DNA of 64,000 nt, from positions 372,001-436,000 of the forward strand of contig NZ_JBHEQA010000002.1 in assembly GCF_043678055.1 (NCBI RefSeq). Direction: 5' to 3'. The position numbers and the translations under genes were made by a program. The stretch's first letter is position 1, and every line of letters begins with the position of its first letter. The notes under the pieces are model-generated. The model made no database searches and was not told the DNA's origin. It saw nothing but the letters and a program-made list of their open reading frames with translations. Source of the DNA: Spongiimicrobium salis (GTDB lineage: Bacteria > Bacteroidota > Bacteroidia > Flavobacteriales > Flavobacteriaceae). Shown piece by piece: positions 18,789 through 26,280 of the stretch.

Positions 18789-19709
18789 CTATAATTTCAT
18801 TAGTGTATGCACTCCATTTTCCAATCCATACAAGGCTTCGATTTCCGCTTCGGTCAAATCTCTATTGTATATGGAAAGTTCATCCATTAAACCAATATAA
18901 CCTAGTCCGAGATAGATATTGGATTGATCCAATTCCCAGGTGAAGGGATCTGAGATATTGGAGCGTGTTCCTTTCAGTTCTCCGTTCATATACAGGGAAG
19001 CTGTTCCGTTAGCAGTATTCAAATGCGAGAAATTAATGAGAATATGCGTCCATTCGCCTTTTCCAAAAGGAGGGTTTTTCACTGGAGCCAGCTGCTCAAT
19101 AAAGCTTGAGTTTTCATTATCGGGACCTTCTGGATTCGGATTCCATACCTCTCGATCTCCGATAACGCCCAATCTAAAATCTCTAGGGTTTTCCTTGGTG
19201 AAATCTACCCAAATAGCGGCATCGTTATAACTGACATCCGTGATTTGAATAGGGTCGCAATAGCCTGGTTCTAAATCGGTAGCAGGATCTAAATTCAACC
19301 AAAAAGAAATGGCGCCACTCCAATCCTTGGTGTCATAAGCAATATTTTTGGTACTAGGGTAGTAGATATTTCCAGGACTACGTTCCGTGTATTTCAAGGC
19401 ATCACCAAAAAGACCTTCTCCCGTGGCAATACTAATATCGGGTTTGTGCAAGCCCGCTTGGGCAGAATCTCTTGCCCTTCGATTGGGTACCGTATATAGT
19501 TTTTCATCGCCCAATGCAAAGTCGGCATCAACACCAGTATCAAAGGATGCGTATAGGGTCAGGGCTTCCATTAAAGCCACATGGGTTTGATTTTCAGTAG
19601 TTTCTTTAGCTTCCGGGGCTTCTTTTTTTGTTTCCTTGCAGGAGGTAAAAAGTGCCGCTCCGCAGAGCGAAAGGCATAAAAAAGTTTTGCGTATTGAAGT
19701 AGTTATCAT
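18789..19709 (-). CDS. LamG-domain lipoprotein
   Basis: 306 residues. A lipoprotein signal ends in LFTSC (lipidated Cys near residue 24), followed by a Glu/Lys/Ala-rich linker. The rest is a LamG/concanavalin-A-like jelly roll, with the typical strand pattern GALKYTERS, SFWLNLDP, WTHILINFSHL, LYMNGELKG and GLMDELSIYNRDLTEAEI. Probably a surface or periplasmic carbohydrate-binding protein; no catalytic site is visible. Confidence 0.87.
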   Translation of the reverse strand: MITTSIRKTFLCLSLCGAALFTSCKETKKEAPEAKETTENQTHVALMEALTLYASFDTGVDADFALGDEKLYTVPNRRARDSAQAGLHKPDISIATGEGLFGDALKYTERSPGNIYYPSTKNIAYDTKDWSGAISFWLNLDPATDLEPGYCDPIQITDVSYNDAAIWVDFTKENPRDFRLGVIGDREVWNPNPEGPDNENSSFIEQLAPVKNPPFGKGEWTHILINFSHLNTANGTASLYMNGELKGTRSNISDPFTWELDQSNIYLGLGYIGLMDELSIYNRDLTEAEIEALYGLENGVHTLMKL

Positions 19710-19871
19710 GTTCTTATAGTTTAATGGTGATAAAAATACGGATTATCGAGCGATATTTTTGGTTCCCATAGTAGTAAAAATAAATACAAATACTACATTT
19801 ATAGCAGCGAAAGGACTTCATTATATAGCCTTTGATCACTTGAATAAAACACATTGAAAATCAATACAGAA

Positions 19872-20231
19872 ATGGTAAAAAAAATTAATTGGGACGAAGT
19901 ACCAACAGAGCAGGTAACGGATAAAATGGAACGTAAACTGATTTATGGAGATAAAGTCATGATCGCCCGTATGAAATTTAAGGATGGTTTTCTAGTGCCA
20001 TTACATCATCATATCAATGAGCAGGTGACTCAAGTGACCAAGGGCACTATGCGTTTTTGGTTTGGTGCCAATAAAGAAGAAGTTATGGATCTGCATGCTG
20101 GGGATGTGGTGGTAATTCCTGCAAACTTGCCGCATGAAGCTTTGATGATCGGGGATGTTGAGGAAATTGATACCTGGACACCTATCCGTGAAGACTGGTT
20201 GGATGGTACGGATGATTACTTAAGAAAATAA
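19872..20231 (+). CDS. Cupin-domain protein
   Basis: A TTG at 19854 is in frame, but the ATG at 19872 is the better start and gives about 119 residues. One cupin barrel with the metal motif PLHHHINEQVTQVTKG and the second motif HAGDVVVIPANLPHEAL. First gene of a tight operon with two SDR genes (gaps of 2 and 0 bases), which suggests a small sugar- or keto-acid pathway. KdgF-like cupins of uronate metabolism have this look, but that is inference. Confidence 0.88.
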   Translation: MVKKINWDEVPTEQVTDKMERKLIYGDKVMIARMKFKDGFLVPLHHHINEQVTQVTKGTMRFWFGANKEEVMDLHAGDVVVIPANLPHEALMIGDVEEIDTWTPIREDWLDGTDDYLRK

Positions 20232-20233
20232 AT

Positions 20234-20998
20234 ATGGATTTAGGCTTAAAAGATAAAATAGCCTTCATTGGAGCTTCCAGTGATGGCTTGGGAAAGAGTG
20301 TGGCCCTGGAAATGGCAAAAGAAGGAGCGCATTTGATTATTTGTGGAAGGAATGCGGATCGTTTGGAGAATACCAAAGAAGAGATCAAAGCAGTAGGAAC
20401 GGGGAAGGTTTTGGCCATACAGGGCGATTTATCCCTTGCTGCGGATCGAGAACGAATGCTTTCCGAAACCTTAAAGGAATTTGGCAAAGTAGATGTTCTG
20501 GTGACGAATACTGGCGGACCTCCATCCGGAAAATTTGAAAACTTGTCCCAAGAAGATTGGGATAATACCTATCAACAATTATTAGGGAGCACGGTGGCCA
20601 TTATTCGTGGTTTTTTACCCGGAATGCAAAAACAACAATGGGGAAGAATTATTGCCATTACTTCCCAGGCCGTAAAACAACCCGTGGCCAATCTTATATT
20701 ATCCAATGCTGTAAGAGCTTCCGTGGCTGGCTTGTTAAAAACCTTGGCCAGTGAATTGGGAGAACACAATATTACTGTGAACAACGTCATGCCTGGATAT
20801 ACACAGACTAGTCGCCTAAAAAATCTGATCGCTGCCAATCCAGCCTTTGCGGAAGCCGTTGATGAAATTCCTTTGAAACGCTTTGGGAATCCCGAAGAGT
20901 TTGCGGCTGCCGTTACCTTTTTGGCCAGTGAACGCGCCAGTTATATTACCGGTGTTTCCTTAGCTGTTGATGGAGGTTGGATCAAACATATTTTATAG
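20234..20998 (+). CDS. Atypical SDR oxidoreductase
   Basis: 254 residues, Rossmann fold with cofactor loop GASSDGLG (residues 13-20), VTNTGGPPSG in place of the usual NNAG, and C-terminal ITGVSLAVDGGW. The catalytic Ser144 is present, but the usual Y-x-x-x-K is replaced: Ser157 stands where Tyr is expected and Arg161 where Lys is expected (LILSNAVRAS). This matches a known NTGGPP subgroup of SDRs whose mechanism must differ. Middle gene of the cupin-SDR-SDR operon. Confidence 0.9.
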   Translation: MDLGLKDKIAFIGASSDGLGKSVALEMAKEGAHLIICGRNADRLENTKEEIKAVGTGKVLAIQGDLSLAADRERMLSETLKEFGKVDVLVTNTGGPPSGKFENLSQEDWDNTYQQLLGSTVAIIRGFLPGMQKQQWGRIIAITSQAVKQPVANLILSNAVRASVAGLLKTLASELGEHNITVNNVMPGYTQTSRLKNLIAANPAFAEAVDEIPLKRFGNPEEFAAAVTFLASERASYITGVSLAVDGGWIKHIL

Positions 20999-21760
20999 AT
21001 GACGCGCATAGATGTAAAAGACAAGGTGATATTGCTCACCGGAGCCTCCGATGGAATAGGGAAGGGGGTGGCCGATTATCTCATGACCATGGGGGCCAAA
21101 GTGGCAGTGCATTATAATCGAAATGAAACCTCTGCCCAAGAGCTCGTTCAAAAATATCAGAACGGTTCCAAAGCTTTTCAGGCAGATTTATCCAATGAAC
21201 AAGCCGTTACGTCACTTTTTGATGCTGTTACAAGTCATTTTGGAAAAGTAGATACACTTATCTTAAATGCCGGCGTATTTTTAAAACATTCCTCTCATTT
21301 GGATACTGGGGATTGGTATAAGGTATGGCGAAAGACCCTTGCCATTAATTTGGATGCCGTTGGTTTATTGACCAAAATGGGGATCGATCATTTTAGAAGG
21401 CAAGGGGAGGGGCGTTTTATTTATATAGGGAGTAGGGCAGTATTCAGAGGGGAAACCGAAGAATATTTGGCCTATGCGGCCTCCAAAGGCGGACTGACTT
21501 CCTTAGCGCGAAGTGTGGCCCGATCTTTCGGGAAAGAAAACATAAAGTCCTTTGTGGTTTCTCCTGGTTTTACCCGTACCCAAATGGCAGAACAGTTTAT
21601 TGAGACCTATGGGGAGGAAAGGGTTCTGAACGAAATCGCTTTGAATACCTTGACTACACCTCAAGATTTGGCGCCTATGATCGCCTTAATGTGCAGTGGA
21701 CTTATGGATCATGCCACTGGTGCGACCATTGATGTCAATGCAGGGAGTCATATTCGATAG
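20999..21760 (+). CDS. Classical SDR oxidoreductase
   Basis: 253 residues. Complete classical SDR signatures: TGASDGIG (cofactor), LNAGVF, catalytic Ser in YIGSRAV and the Y-A-A-S-K active site, then VVSPGFTRT. It starts at the base right after the stop of the previous gene. Substrate unknown; the operon partner with the altered active site may form a hetero-oligomer with it (inference). Confidence 0.92.
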   Translation: MTRIDVKDKVILLTGASDGIGKGVADYLMTMGAKVAVHYNRNETSAQELVQKYQNGSKAFQADLSNEQAVTSLFDAVTSHFGKVDTLILNAGVFLKHSSHLDTGDWYKVWRKTLAINLDAVGLLTKMGIDHFRRQGEGRFIYIGSRAVFRGETEEYLAYAASKGGLTSLARSVARSFGKENIKSFVVSPGFTRTQMAEQFIETYGEERVLNEIALNTLTTPQDLAPMIALMCSGLMDHATGATIDVNAGSHIR

Positions 21761-21782
21761 CAGAGCAATTTGATTATTGCAT

Positions 21783-21894
21783 GTCAGTTCGAGTGTTTTT
21801 GATGAGCGAAGGGAAATCAAAAATGTATCGAGAACTATGTCATACCTCATGCGGTTCTCGATACATCACGCTTAGGCGTGACACTCGAACTGAC
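21783..21894. repeat. Nested inverted-repeat element, copy 1
   Basis: Outer arms GTCAGTTCGAGTGT and ACACTCGAACTGAC pair, and so do the inner segments ATGTATCGAGAAC and GTTCTCGATACAT. Each long arm also folds on itself: TTTTGAT / ATCAAAA in the left arm and CACGC / GCGTG in the right arm. The whole can form a cruciform with two side hairpins. It lies 22 bases after an operon end. Confidence 0.85.
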
Positions 21895-21922
21895 ATTGGA
21901 TTGGTCAATTCAGTAGAACTAT

Positions 21923-22048
21923 GCTCTGCGAAGTTTGCAGCTTCGTAGCGATAACTTCTGCCTCACATTACAATGACACCCCTAAAGTCCCCTCAAGGGG
22001 ACAATATTTTAAAGTGCAATTCATAGTCAGTTCGAGTGTTTTTGATGA
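21923..22048. repeat. Direct repeat unit A of the intergenic block
   Basis: Near-identical to 22090-22217. It contains hairpins CGAAG / CTTCG and CCCCT / AGGGG and runs into a left-arm sequence of the inverted-repeat element. The two units are about 168 bases apart, so the block grew by tandem duplication. Confidence 0.8.
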
Positions 22049-22078
22049 GCGCAGGGAAATCAAAAATGTATCGAGAAC
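22026..22078 (+). repeat. Inverted-repeat element, isolated left arm
   Basis: A second copy of the 53-base left arm (compare 21783-21835), with one base change in the loop and no right arm nearby. Confidence 0.8.
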
Positions 22079-22089
22079 TATCTCACCTC

Positions 22090-22217
22090 GCTCTGCGAAG
22101 TTTGCAACTTCGTAGTGGTAACTTCTATCTCAGACACTACAAAAACACCCCTAAAGTCCCCTCAAGGGGACAATACCTTAAAGTGCAAGTCATAGTCAGT
22201 TCGAGTGTTTTTATGGA
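22090..22217. repeat. Direct repeat unit B of the intergenic block
   Basis: Second copy of the unit at 21923-22048, again starting GCTCTGCGAAGTTTGCA and including CCCCTCAAGGGG. Confidence 0.8.
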
Positions 22218-22328
22218 ATGAAATGAAATATAAATGCACTTCTGCAAGCTCAGTAGCACTATCGAGAACTATTCTGTATTTGATGGGGTTCTCGATACAT
22301 CACGCTTAGGCGTGACACTCGAACTGAC
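22195..22328. repeat. Nested inverted-repeat element, copy 2 (altered left loop)
   Basis: Outer arms are intact (GTCAGTTCGAGTGT ... ACACTCGAACTGAC) and the right arm matches copy 1, but the inside of the left arm has been replaced by unrelated sequence (about 22211-22260). Confidence 0.8.
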
Positions 22329-22381
22329 ATTGGATTGGCAAGCTCAGTAGAAGAGCTGCTGTCCATTGAATCTTATTTGCC

Positions 22382-23425
22382 CTAGTACAATAAAAAAGAG
22401 ACGGCCATAATCCCAAAGATGGCAATAGGCAATACCACAAGCATATAAATCATCATTATGGTACCCGCTTTCAACATAGCGCCCCACCATCGACTTTTAT
22501 AAAAATTAATCAATGCAATAATGAGATATACCATGCAAAACAGGAAGAAGAGTGTGGTGATCCAATTGACTAGGGTAATGATATAGTCCAATAGGAGTAG
22601 GAGACAGAAGGTGGTAAAAAGGAAGGTGAAAAAGTAAAAACTAAATACCATATGGTGTGCAAAAATGCCTCTTTTCCAGTAAAAGATTTTCAGTAAAAAG
22701 GCAAATAAGGGTAACATGAAAAACATGGCAATGGGAATAGTATCGTACAGAGCTTTTAAAATACCGCCCCCACGCTGCTCATAGAATTTTAGCATTTGGG
22801 TGTAAAATCGTTTGGTTAAAGCCCCAGCGTCGTTTTCCATGCCCATGGCCGCCAATTTATCCGCTTCACTGGCATTATGTAGAATTAAGGAATCCAGCAC
22901 GTTTCGGTTAAAGGTAAATGAAACATTGGGAGCCCCTTGTTCTTGACTGATTACAGAATCCAGACGTTGTAATTCCTCATCGGGAAGTCCTTCGATATTG
23001 TCGAGAATTATTTTTTTGGTCTTAGCGATCTGCACAGAATCCTTTTGTACCTGTAAAGAATCCAGGATGGTCTCTTTTTGAAACCCCTTTTTCAAAGCAT
23101 CGGATACCTTATTATCCGCTTTTCGAACACTAAAGGAAAACAGGAAAAAGAAAACCACGGAGATAAAGAGGTAAAACTGTGCCGGATGCAAATAAGAAAG
23201 GCGTTTTCCATCTACAAAGCGTCTTGCCAGGACCCCAGGCTTTAACATCAAGGGAACAAAACTTCGAAAAAACCTTGCATCAATAGAAAAATAATTACTG
23301 ATGGTATTACTGAAGAGGATACCAAAGGTCAATTTATCGGCTACTTCCTGTCCGCAGTGGGGACAATAGTCAAAAGAGGCATCAAAAAGGCGTTCACAGT
23401 TTTTGCATGAGGTGGTCTTGGTCAT
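22382..23425 (-). CDS. DUF3667 membrane protein
   Basis: 347 residues. A zinc ribbon at the N-terminus (CKNCERLF ... YCPHCGQE, two C-x-x-C knuckles), then the DUF3667 core with ISNYFSIDARFFRSFVPLML and PGVLARRFVDGKRLSYLHP, a membrane segment near residue 90, a coiled-coil-like middle and four C-terminal membrane segments. Function unknown. Common in Bacteroidota. Confidence 0.87.
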   Translation of the reverse strand: MTKTTSCKNCERLFDASFDYCPHCGQEVADKLTFGILFSNTISNYFSIDARFFRSFVPLMLKPGVLARRFVDGKRLSYLHPAQFYLFISVVFFFLFSFSVRKADNKVSDALKKGFQKETILDSLQVQKDSVQIAKTKKIILDNIEGLPDEELQRLDSVISQEQGAPNVSFTFNRNVLDSLILHNASEADKLAAMGMENDAGALTKRFYTQMLKFYEQRGGGILKALYDTIPIAMFFMLPLFAFLLKIFYWKRGIFAHHMVFSFYFFTFLFTTFCLLLLLDYIITLVNWITTLFFLFCMVYLIIALINFYKSRWWGAMLKAGTIMMIYMLVVLPIAIFGIMAVSFLLY

Positions 23426-23464
23426 TGGTTCAGCTTTACGCGATAATCGAGATTTAAATGTTCT

Positions 23465-23489
23465 AACGCCTGCCTGCCGGACAGGCGTT
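23465..23489. terminator. GC-rich hairpin
   Basis: AACGCCTG pairs with CAGGCGTT around a 9-base loop, 40 bases upstream of the DUF3667 start. No T-run follows on either side, so it may be a regulatory or repeat structure instead of a terminator. Confidence 0.4.
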
Positions 23490-23514
23490 GGAATATGATA
23501 TAAATTCTTCGTAT

Positions 23515-23545
23515 AACTGCTTCGTGGTCATACCACAAGGCAGTT
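23515..23545. other. Two-step hairpin
   Basis: AACTGC / GCAGTT outer stem with GTGGT / ACCAC inner stem, between two genes on the same strand. It could stop read-through from the M28 gene into DUF3667. Confidence 0.4.
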
Positions 23546-23587
23546 TAACTAAAAGTACAAAAAGAATTTAAAATAGCTAATAATGCG

Positions 23588-23614
23588 CAAGGCCATCACC
23601 TTCTCACGGCCTTG
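23588..23614 (-). terminator. Hairpin directly after the M28 peptidase stop
   Basis: CAAGGCC / GGCCTTG with a 13-base loop starts 2 bases after the M28 stop codon. Only a weak T-rich stretch follows, so termination strength is uncertain. Confidence 0.55.
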
Positions 23615-23615
23615 A

Positions 23616-25169
23616 TTAATCCAAACCTCCTTTTCTTGTTGCTTTTCGTGGAGTAGGCCACTGCCTTGCTTCACCAGTTCTTCGGTCTACAGGTAGCGTG
23701 GCTTTATCACGTGGCGTAGTTTCAGGATCTTCACTGGCCATATAGGCTAAGATCGCGGTTAGTATGGCATTATTGCGAATATCATCAAAGACGATTTTAT
23801 CGTAGGTATCCCTATTGGTATGCCAAGTATAGTTCCAGTACGACCAGTTTAAGGAGCTTAAACTAAAGGCAGGAGCTCCTGCTGCCTGAAAAGAAGCATA
23901 GTCCGATCCTCCGCGAGCGGGAGCCCCGGGAAACTGAGTTTCTATATGTTGTGTGATCGATTCCGGAACAGCAGCCAACCAGCGGGTCAGATAGTCATAG
24001 GCGTGTAAAAAACCACCTCCCGAAAGGCGAACCACTCTGCCCGTTCCGTTATCCTGATTAAAAAGTGCCTGAACCCCTTTTACGACCTCCGGATGATCTT
24101 CCACATAGGCTCTGGAGCCGTTTAAGCCCTGTTCTTCACTGCCCCAATGTCCCACAAGAATCGTACGCTTGGGGTTGGGGTATACTTTCTTGAGGATACG
24201 CATGGCTTCCATCATGACAAGGGTACCCGTACCATTATCCGTAGCGCCTGTACCGCCATCCCAAGAATCAAAATGTGCAGAAAGAATAACATATTCGTCT
24301 GGTTTTTCCGATCCTTTGATTTCTGCAATGGTATTGAAGGTGGGTACTTTTCCCAATTCTTTGGATTGGGCAACGATTTTAATTTTTGGTCGGTGTCCCG
24401 AGGAAACTAAACGATACAACATGCCATAATCCTCCAATTCCAGATCCACCGTCGGTATTTTTTTGGTGCGCGCACTAAAAATTTTATTGACTCCAAATCC
24501 TCTGGACCAGTTGGAGGCGACAAGCCCAACAGCCCCTGCTTTTTCCAATACAGGGATGATCGTACGTGTATTGTAGCCTGTGCGCCTAATATTGGCACGC
24601 CATTCCTGGGTTTGTTTTTGCCGATCTTCCTTCATTTTGGTAAAGGATTCTTCCGTAGCAAATTCTTCCCAGTTATAATCAGGGCGCCCTGTAGGTTGCT
24701 CCATAGAGATCATGACCAACTTTCCCTTTACGGAAGGTAACCAGCGCTGAAAAGCAAGCGAGTCTGCAAAATTTGGAAAGACCACCAATTCTGCCGTCAC
24801 CCCTTTACTGGAAGTACTGGGATTCCAGGCCAATTGTGTACCTTTAAGGCTTTGTACCCTAGGGTACACCATATCAATATGGGTAATACCGCGTTCCCAT
24901 CCACGCCATTCTCCCCATTGCTCGTTTTTGGCAGAAATTCCCCAATCCGCATATTTTTTTACCGCCCAATCGTGTGCCGTTTTCATTTGTGGAGACCCTA
25001 CTAATCTTGGACCAATAACATCCAATAGTTCGTGTCCTAAATTTTCCAATTGGGAATTGTTTACCGCTTCCGCTACGATAGCACTGGTAACGTCCTTATC
25101 GGTTTGTGCGTGTATACTGAGACAGGTGAAACTAAAAATAAAGAAGAAAATATTGAATCGAATTTTCAT
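23616..25169 (-). CDS. Secreted M28 family peptidase
   Basis: 517 residues, signal peptide MKIRFNIFFFIFSFTCLSIHAQ. Zinc aminopeptidase of the M28 type: ligand His/Asp in LSAHFDSWDGGTGATDNGTG (near residue 297), catalytic and ligand Glu pair in GSEEQGLNGS, Asp in FNQDNGTG and a late His in YTWHTNRDT. A PA-like insert lies between residues about 120 and 270. Probably releases N-terminal amino acids from peptides in the periplasm. It is on the same strand as the small peptide array but separated by a strong terminator. Confidence 0.93.
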   Translation of the reverse strand: MKIRFNIFFFIFSFTCLSIHAQTDKDVTSAIVAEAVNNSQLENLGHELLDVIGPRLVGSPQMKTAHDWAVKKYADWGISAKNEQWGEWRGWERGITHIDMVYPRVQSLKGTQLAWNPSTSSKGVTAELVVFPNFADSLAFQRWLPSVKGKLVMISMEQPTGRPDYNWEEFATEESFTKMKEDRQKQTQEWRANIRRTGYNTRTIIPVLEKAGAVGLVASNWSRGFGVNKIFSARTKKIPTVDLELEDYGMLYRLVSSGHRPKIKIVAQSKELGKVPTFNTIAEIKGSEKPDEYVILSAHFDSWDGGTGATDNGTGTLVMMEAMRILKKVYPNPKRTILVGHWGSEEQGLNGSRAYVEDHPEVVKGVQALFNQDNGTGRVVRLSGGGFLHAYDYLTRWLAAVPESITQHIETQFPGAPARGGSDYASFQAAGAPAFSLSSLNWSYWNYTWHTNRDTYDKIVFDDIRNNAILTAILAYMASEDPETTPRDKATLPVDRRTGEARQWPTPRKATRKGGLD

Positions 25170-25275
25170 GTAGATCTAATTTTGCATTAAAGATGTTGCA
25201 AAATATAGATTTTAAATGGATGATTACTAGGAATAGGCTGCTAATTTCAGCTAAAGAAGAATGCGTACGAAAATT

Positions 25276-25317
25276 ATAAAAAAAGGTAGGAGTATACTTA
25301 ATGGTATTTCTCCTACC
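25276..25317 (-). terminator. Strong intrinsic terminator of the small peptide array
   Basis: In the leftward direction GGTAGGAG pairs with CTCCTACC (25285-25317), with extra pairing of ATAC / GTAT inside, and the stem is followed by seven T's. It lies 54 bases after the last small gene and 107 bases before the M28 start, so it ends the array transcript. Confidence 0.85.
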
Positions 25318-25370
25318 TATCTCACTTGAAAAAAAAATAAAAACATTCAAAACGGGTATGCTAATCTGGT

Positions 25371-25475
25371 TTACGCTCTGTGTGTGTCAAAGCGATTCTT
25401 TCTACTATCCTTGAGGGTTGAAAAAAAAGGATTTGTTCTGGATGTTATGGCGGTTTCCCTAATAAAAGTTTGCAT
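25371..25475 (-). CDS. Small peptide gene, 34 residues (array gene 6)
   Basis: ATG at 25475, TAA at 25371. The peptide starts MQTFIRETAI and ends NRFDTHRA. Its centre, SRTNPFFSTLKDSRK, lines up with ARSNRFFTSFRDSKR of the 36-residue genes upstream (R-S/T-N-x-F-F-S/T-x-x-K/R-D-S-K/R-K/R), so they are relatives. Net charge about +4. The spacer before it (25476-25550) is nearly the same as the one before the next gene. Last gene of the leftward array, followed by a terminator. Function unknown. Confidence 0.6.
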   Translation of the reverse strand: MQTFIRETAITSRTNPFFSTLKDSRKNRFDTHRA

Positions 25476-25550
25476 GATCGTTAATTTTGATGATTGATGA
25501 TTGATGATTGATGATTCGCTGATGAGGCGATGTTGGTTCTTGTACTTGGC

Positions 25551-25661
25551 TTACCTGTGGTTTCTCCAGGCGCTCCACTGAATTCGCTTGCTGTCTCTAA
25601 AACTGGTAAAGAAACGGTTACTTCTAGCTTCTGTGGGCGATTTACTGATTCGTGCTTCCAT
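25551..25661 (-). CDS. Small peptide gene, 36 residues (array gene 5)
   Basis: ATG at 25661, TAA at 25551. Begins MEARISKSPTEARSN and ends IQWSAWRNHR; twelve charged residues, nine of them Lys/Arg. The frame is open further upstream, but only the part from this ATG is shared with the neighbouring copy (start 25943), where the upstream sequence differs, so this start is chosen. The C-terminal QWSAWRNHR resembles GWNAKRRYH of the 29-residue family. Repeat period to the next copy is 182 bases. Confidence 0.6.
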   Translation of the reverse strand: MEARISKSPTEARSNRFFTSFRDSKRIQWSAWRNHR

Positions 25662-25732
25662 GATTGTTAATTTTGATGATTGATGATTGATGATTCGCTG
25701 ATGAGGCGATGTTGTTGGTTGTTGTATTTGGC

Positions 25733-25943
25733 TTACCTGTGGTTTCTCCAGGCGCTCCACTGAATTCGCTTGCTGTCTCTAAAACTGGTAAAGAAACGGT
25801 TACTTCNNNNNNNNNNNNNNNNNNNNNNNNNNNNNNNNNNNNNNNNNNNNNNNNNNNNNNNNNNNNNNNNNNNNNNNNNNNNNNNNNNNNNNNNNNNNNN
25901 NNNNTCTAGATTCTGTGGGCGATTTGCTGATTCGTGCTTCCAT
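25733..25943 (-). CDS. Small peptide gene(s), 36-residue family, interrupted by an assembly gap
   Basis: The 5' end (ATG 25943, encoding MEARISKSPTESR) and a 3' end (stop 25733, encoding the R-S-N-R-F-F ... N-H-R part) flank the N run. Together the two visible pieces give 113 bases against 111 in the intact copy, with a 2-base overlap at the break. So the gap falls at one point of a repeat unit: either this is a single complete gene and the N run is spurious, or one or more further units are hidden. Confidence 0.5.
25807..25904. other. Assembly gap (98 N) in tandem repeat
   Basis: The unknown bases sit inside the small peptide repeat. The true length is not known; the flanks are consistent with a collapsed repeat. 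Confidence 0.95.
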
Positions 25944-25995
25944 GATTGTTGGTTTTAAGGGTTGTGATAATTGTTGATTGCTATTACAAGTAGTA

Positions 25996-26085
25996 TTAGT
26001 GGTATCTTCTTTTGGCATTCCATCCGAAACCGGCACTTGTTGTTGTACTTGCTTTTCTGTTTTTAAAGGTGTTGATCGTTCTCAT
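25996..26085 (-). CDS. Small peptide gene, 29 residues (array gene 3)
   Basis: ATG at 26085, TAA at 25996. Starts MRTINTFKNRKAS and ends GFGWNAKRRYH; seven basic residues and no acidic ones. Two more copies of the same length lie upstream at 26137 and 26281. Compared with the copy at 26281, seven codons differ and six of these are synonymous in this frame, which supports translation in this frame. Leader AACCAACAATAAAATCATAT precedes the ATG closely. No signal peptide, no Cys. Function unknown. Confidence 0.72.
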   Translation of the reverse strand: MRTINTFKNRKASTTTSAGFGWNAKRRYH

Positions 26086-26136
26086 GATATATGATTTTAT
26101 TGTTGGTTAAATTTTTGTTACGCTACGATGTGCCTA

Positions 26137-26226
26137 TTAGTGGTATCTTCTTTTGGCATTCCATCCAAAACCGGCATTTGTTGTTGTATTTGCTTTTCTG
26201 CTTTTAAAGGTGTTGATCGTTCTCAT
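26137..26226 (-). CDS. Small peptide gene, 29 residues (array gene 2)
   Basis: Second copy: ATG at 26226, TAA at 26137. It differs from the copy at 25996 by three replacements, Asn9 to Ser, Ser13 to Asn and Ser17 to Asn, and one silent change. The C-terminal GFGWNAKRRYH is unchanged. Start-to-start period is 141 bases. An alternative frame opening MPVLDGMPKEDTT is not shared by all copies and is rejected. Confidence 0.72.
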   Translation of the reverse strand: MRTINTFKSRKANTTTNAGFGWNAKRRYH

Positions 26227-26280
26227 GATTATATTATTTTATTGTTGGTTTAAATTTTTTGATACTGTGCGATGTACTTA

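Noticed and set aside
25709..25909. Plus-strand frames through the small peptide repeats
   Set aside because: They are partly made of N, and the copies of the repeats do not keep these frames as they keep the minus-strand ones.
25800..26036. Longer minus-strand frame starting MPVSDGMPKEDTT and fused to the 36-residue peptide
   Set aside because: The upstream part is a different frame of the 29-codon gene and is not preserved in the other copies. It also runs into the N gap.
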